NCBI RefSeq assembly: GCF_900105475.1
Contig: NZ_LT629777.1
Coordinates: 2,108,001 to 2,172,000, forward strand
Reading direction: 5' to 3'
DNA length: 64,000 bases
From: Pseudomonas asplenii
GTDB taxonomy: Bacteria > Pseudomonadota > Gammaproteobacteria > Pseudomonadales > Pseudomonadaceae
Shown here: piece after piece, positions 61,968-64,000 of the stretch
Layout of the letters: every line of letters starts with the position of its first letter
Numbering within the stretch: the first letter of the stretch is position 1
The notes under the pieces: model-generated
The model's database searches: none
What the model saw: the letters and a program-made list of their open reading frames with translations, nothing else
What the model was told of the DNA's origin: nothing
Made by a program: the position numbers and the translations under genes

Positions 61968-63068
61968 ATGTCGAACAATTTCCTGAATCCGGTAACGACC
62001 CAGACCTGGGCCAATGGTCGGCATATCGTGCGTTGCGTGAAGGTCATCCAGGAAACCTGGGATGTGCGTACCTTCTGTTTCATGGCCGATCAGCCAATCA
62101 TGTTCTTCTTCAAGCCGGGGCAGTTCGTCACGCTGGAGCTGGAAATCGAGGGGCAGCCGATCATGCGCTCCTACACCATCTCCAGTTCGCCGTCGGTGCC
62201 CTACAGTTTTTCGGTGACCATCAAGCGCGTACCGGGCGGCAAGGTTTCCAACTGGCTGCATGACACCCTGCACGAAGGCCAGGAGCTGGCGGTGCACGGT
62301 CCGGTGGGGCTGTTCAACGCAATCGACTTCCCCAGCCCCAAGGCCCTCTACCTCAGCGGCGGTGTCGGCATCACCCCGGTGATGTCCATGGCTCGCTGGT
62401 TCTACGACACCAATGCCAACGTCGACATGGTGTTCATCCACAGCGCCCGTTCGCCCAAGGACATCATCTATCACCGCGAGCTGGAACACATGGCGTCGCG
62501 GATCGATAACTTCAGCCTGCACCTGATCTGCGAGAAGCACGGCCTGGGCGAGCCTTGGGCTGGCTATCGCGGTTATCTGAACCACAAGATGCTGGAGCTG
62601 ATGGCGCCGGACTTCCTCGAACGTGAAGTGTTCTGCTGCGGCCCGACGCCGTACATGAACGCGGTCAAGCGTCTGCTGGAGGCGGCGGGCTTCGACATGA
62701 GTCGTTATCACGAGGAATCCTTTGGCGCGACGCCACCGGAGGCCCGTGCCGATGCGGTGGAGCAGGCCGAGCAGGCCGCCGATGCGCCACAGCCGGACGC
62801 CGCGGACCTGCATCAGGTGGAGTTCACCGCCACCGGCAAGAGCATTCGCGTGGCACCTGGGGAAACCGTGCACGCGGCGGCGGCCAAGCTTGGCCTGATG
62901 ATTCCCAAGGCTTGCGGCATGGGGATCTGCGGGACCTGCAAGGTGCTCAAGCTGGGTGGGGAAGTGGAGATGGAGCACAACGGCGGGATCACCGACGAAG
63001 ACGTGGCCGAGGGTTACATCCTGTCGTGTTGCAGCGTGCCGAAAGGCGATGTGCGGGTCGAGTATTGA
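61968..63068 (+). CDS. gbcB: Glycine betaine monooxygenase reductase subunit GbcB
   Basis: 366 aa. An FAD domain (RSYTISSSP), an NAD(P) domain (YLSGGVGITPVMSMARWFYD, FCCGPTPYM) and a C-terminal plant-type [2Fe-2S] ferredoxin (PKACGMGICGTCKVLKLGG...SCCSV). It feeds NAD(P)H electrons to GbcA. The ATG at 61968 has GGAG at a spacing of 6; four earlier codons are rejected. A REPIN follows the gene. Confidence 0.95.
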   Translation: MSNNFLNPVTTQTWANGRHIVRCVKVIQETWDVRTFCFMADQPIMFFFKPGQFVTLELEIEGQPIMRSYTISSSPSVPYSFSVTIKRVPGGKVSNWLHDTLHEGQELAVHGPVGLFNAIDFPSPKALYLSGGVGITPVMSMARWFYDTNANVDMVFIHSARSPKDIIYHRELEHMASRIDNFSLHLICEKHGLGEPWAGYRGYLNHKMLELMAPDFLEREVFCCGPTPYMNAVKRLLEAAGFDMSRYHEESFGATPPEARADAVEQAEQAADAPQPDAADLHQVEFTATGKSIRVAPGETVHAAAAKLGLMIPKACGMGICGTCKVLKLGGEVEMEHNGGITDEDVAEGYILSCCSVPKGDVRVEY

Positions 63069-63086
63069 TTGAGAATGGTGTGAGCC

Positions 63087-63178
63087 TGTTCGCGGGCAGG
63101 CCCGGCGCCTACAGGTCCGTATCGTACAAAGATCTTGTGCACGACACGCTCCTGTAGGCGCGTGGCTTGCCCGCGAAG
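63087..63178. repeat. REPIN downstream of gbcB
   Basis: The arm TGTTCGCGGGCAGGCCCGGC (then GCCTACAGG) at 63087-63115 is inverted to CCTGTAGGCGCGTGGCTTGC (then CCGCGAA) at 63151-63177. It lies between convergent gbcB and the chemoreceptor gene. Confidence 0.85.
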
Positions 63179-63191
63179 GGCGCACCACGGT

Positions 63192-64000
63192 CTAGAGCTG
63201 GAACCGCGCCACCAACCCGTTGAGGTCCACCGCCAGGCGTGCCAGCTCGTTGCTGGCTGTGCTGGTCTGACTGGCGCCGGTGGCCGACTGCACCGACAGG
63301 TCGCGGATGTTCACCAGGTTGTGATCGACCTCGCGGGCCACCTGGGCCTGCTCTTCGGCGGCGCTGGCGATCACCAGGTTGCGCTCGTTGATCTCGATGA
63401 CCGCCGTGTTGATGGTATCCAGCGCCAGGCCTGCGCCCTTGGCGATATTCAAGGTCGACTCGGCCCGTTCGGTGCTGTTGCGCATCGAGTCCACTGCCTG
63501 CTCGGTACCGCCCTGGATACTGCCGATCATCCGTTCGATTTCGCTGGTCGACTGCTGGGTGCGATGAGCCAGTGCGCGCACCTCATCGGCGACCACCGCA
63601 AAACCACGCCCGGCTTCGCCGGCCCGTGCCGCTTCGATCGCCGCGTTCAGCGCAAGCAGGTTGGTCTGGTCGGCCAGGCCACGGATCACGTCCAGGACCT
63701 TGCCAATGTCCCGTGACTCTTCGGCGAGGTTGCCGATCAGCGTCGCGGTGCTCTGGACGTCGCTGCTCATGCGTTCGATGGCACTGACGGTCTCCTGCAC
63801 CAGGTCGCGACCATCGCTGGCCGAGGCGGTGGCGCTTTTCGAGGCTTCTGAAGTGCTCACGGCATTGCGTGCGACTTCTTCCACGGCGCTGGTCATTTCA
63901 TTGACTGCGGTGGCCGCCTGTTCGATTTCATTGTTCTGCTGTTGCAGCCCGCGCGCACTTTCGTCGGTGACGCTGTTCAACTCTTCGGCGGCGGACGCCA
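63192..64000 (-). CDS. Methyl-accepting chemotaxis protein, C-terminal part (partial)
   Basis: About 269 residues of cytoplasmic signalling domain; the frame runs off the right edge, so the sensory domain and true start are outside. The hairpin tip [47 protein letters not shown] is intact, flanked by methylation helices with Ala/Glu/Gln pairs. It ends [15 protein letters not shown], without a CheB/CheR-binding pentapeptide. The ligand is unknown; a betaine or choline chemoreceptor is possible only from proximity. Confidence 0.92.
   Translation of the reverse strand, partial: ASAAEELNSVTDESARGLQQQNNEIEQAATAVNEMTSAVEEVARNAVSTSEASKSATASASDGRDLVQETVSAIERMSSDVQSTATLIGNLAEESRDIGKVLDVIRGLADQTNLLALNAAIEAARAGEAGRGFAVVADEVRALAHRTQQSTSEIERMIGSIQGGTEQAVDSMRNSTERAESTLNIAKGAGLALDTINTAVIEINERNLVIASAAEEQAQVAREVDHNLVNIRDLSVQSATGASQTSTASNELARLAVDLNGLVARFQL

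Noticed and set aside
60363..63188. gbcA as a 941-aa protein
   Set aside because: The upstream 510 codons are antisense to gbcB and the control region. A ribosome binding site and the family length fix the start near 61658.
1..64000. Insertion sequences, integrases, tRNA genes or phage genes
   Set aside because: None was recognised on either strand. The inverted repeats found are REP-type palindromes, not transposon ends.

Overview
The window is about 63% GC by eye and looks like a Pseudomonas chromosome, most likely of the P. fluorescens lineage. The basis is protein-level resemblance to known Pseudomonas families (BetIBA, BetT, CbcXWV, GbdR, Cdh, DgcAB, GbcAB, YccS, DbpA, RhlA-like), the gene order, and Pseudomonas-type REP palindromes (two arm types: GTGGGAGCCGGCTTGCTGGCGAT and TGTAGGAGC-GGCTTGCCCGCGAA).

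Layout. 1-11 kb is ordinary chromosome: the end of an ABC binding protein, yccS, a BaiN-type flavoprotein, dbpA, an MdtD-type MFS pump, an orphan RhlA-like acyltransferase, and a divergent TldD/TldE pair. 11-41 kb is a near-continuous quaternary-amine catabolic supercluster. Choline is taken up by BetT and CbcXWV and oxidised to glycine betaine by BetA and BetB under BetI. gamma-Butyrobetaine is hydroxylated to carnitine by a BBOX-type dioxygenase. Carnitine, bound by CaiX, is converted to glycine betaine by CdhA, CdhC and CdhB under CdhR. Dimethylglycine is demethylated by DgcA/DgcB, which pass electrons to a dedicated ETF pair. SdaB removes serine made from the resulting glycine, and GbdR is the master regulator. 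The betaine demethylase GbcA/GbcB, which belongs to this pathway, appears only at 60.4-63.1 kb. A partial chemoreceptor closes the window.

The dgc/etf block and gbcAB are separated by about 19 kb of accessory DNA with three unusual parts. (1) 41.0-52.4 kb: a compact secretion/pseudopilus system encoded on the minus strand. It mixes T2SS parts (secretin, GspE, GspF, GspG) with a PilMNOP-like platform, three further small pseudopilins and a lytic transglycosylase, and it carries an AA10 chitin-active LPMO as its probable substrate. (2) 52.55-53.2 kb: a non-coding array of four 172-192 bp imperfect repeats. Each repeat has a perfect DnaA box 13 bp from its start, and three have an AT-rich GATCAAA element 59-60 bp further on, so the region resembles an origin or a DnaA-titration locus. 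(3) 53.6-60.2 kb: a three-gene plus-strand set made of a 1150-aa GMC-oxidoreductase/alpha-beta-hydrolase fusion, a membrane-anchored di-haem cytochrome c and a metallophosphoesterase.

I see no tRNA, rRNA, CRISPR array, insertion sequence or integrase. Starts were re-chosen by ribosome binding site and family length where the longest reading frame was implausible. Functions are assigned by family recognition from the sequence alone; no database search was run.
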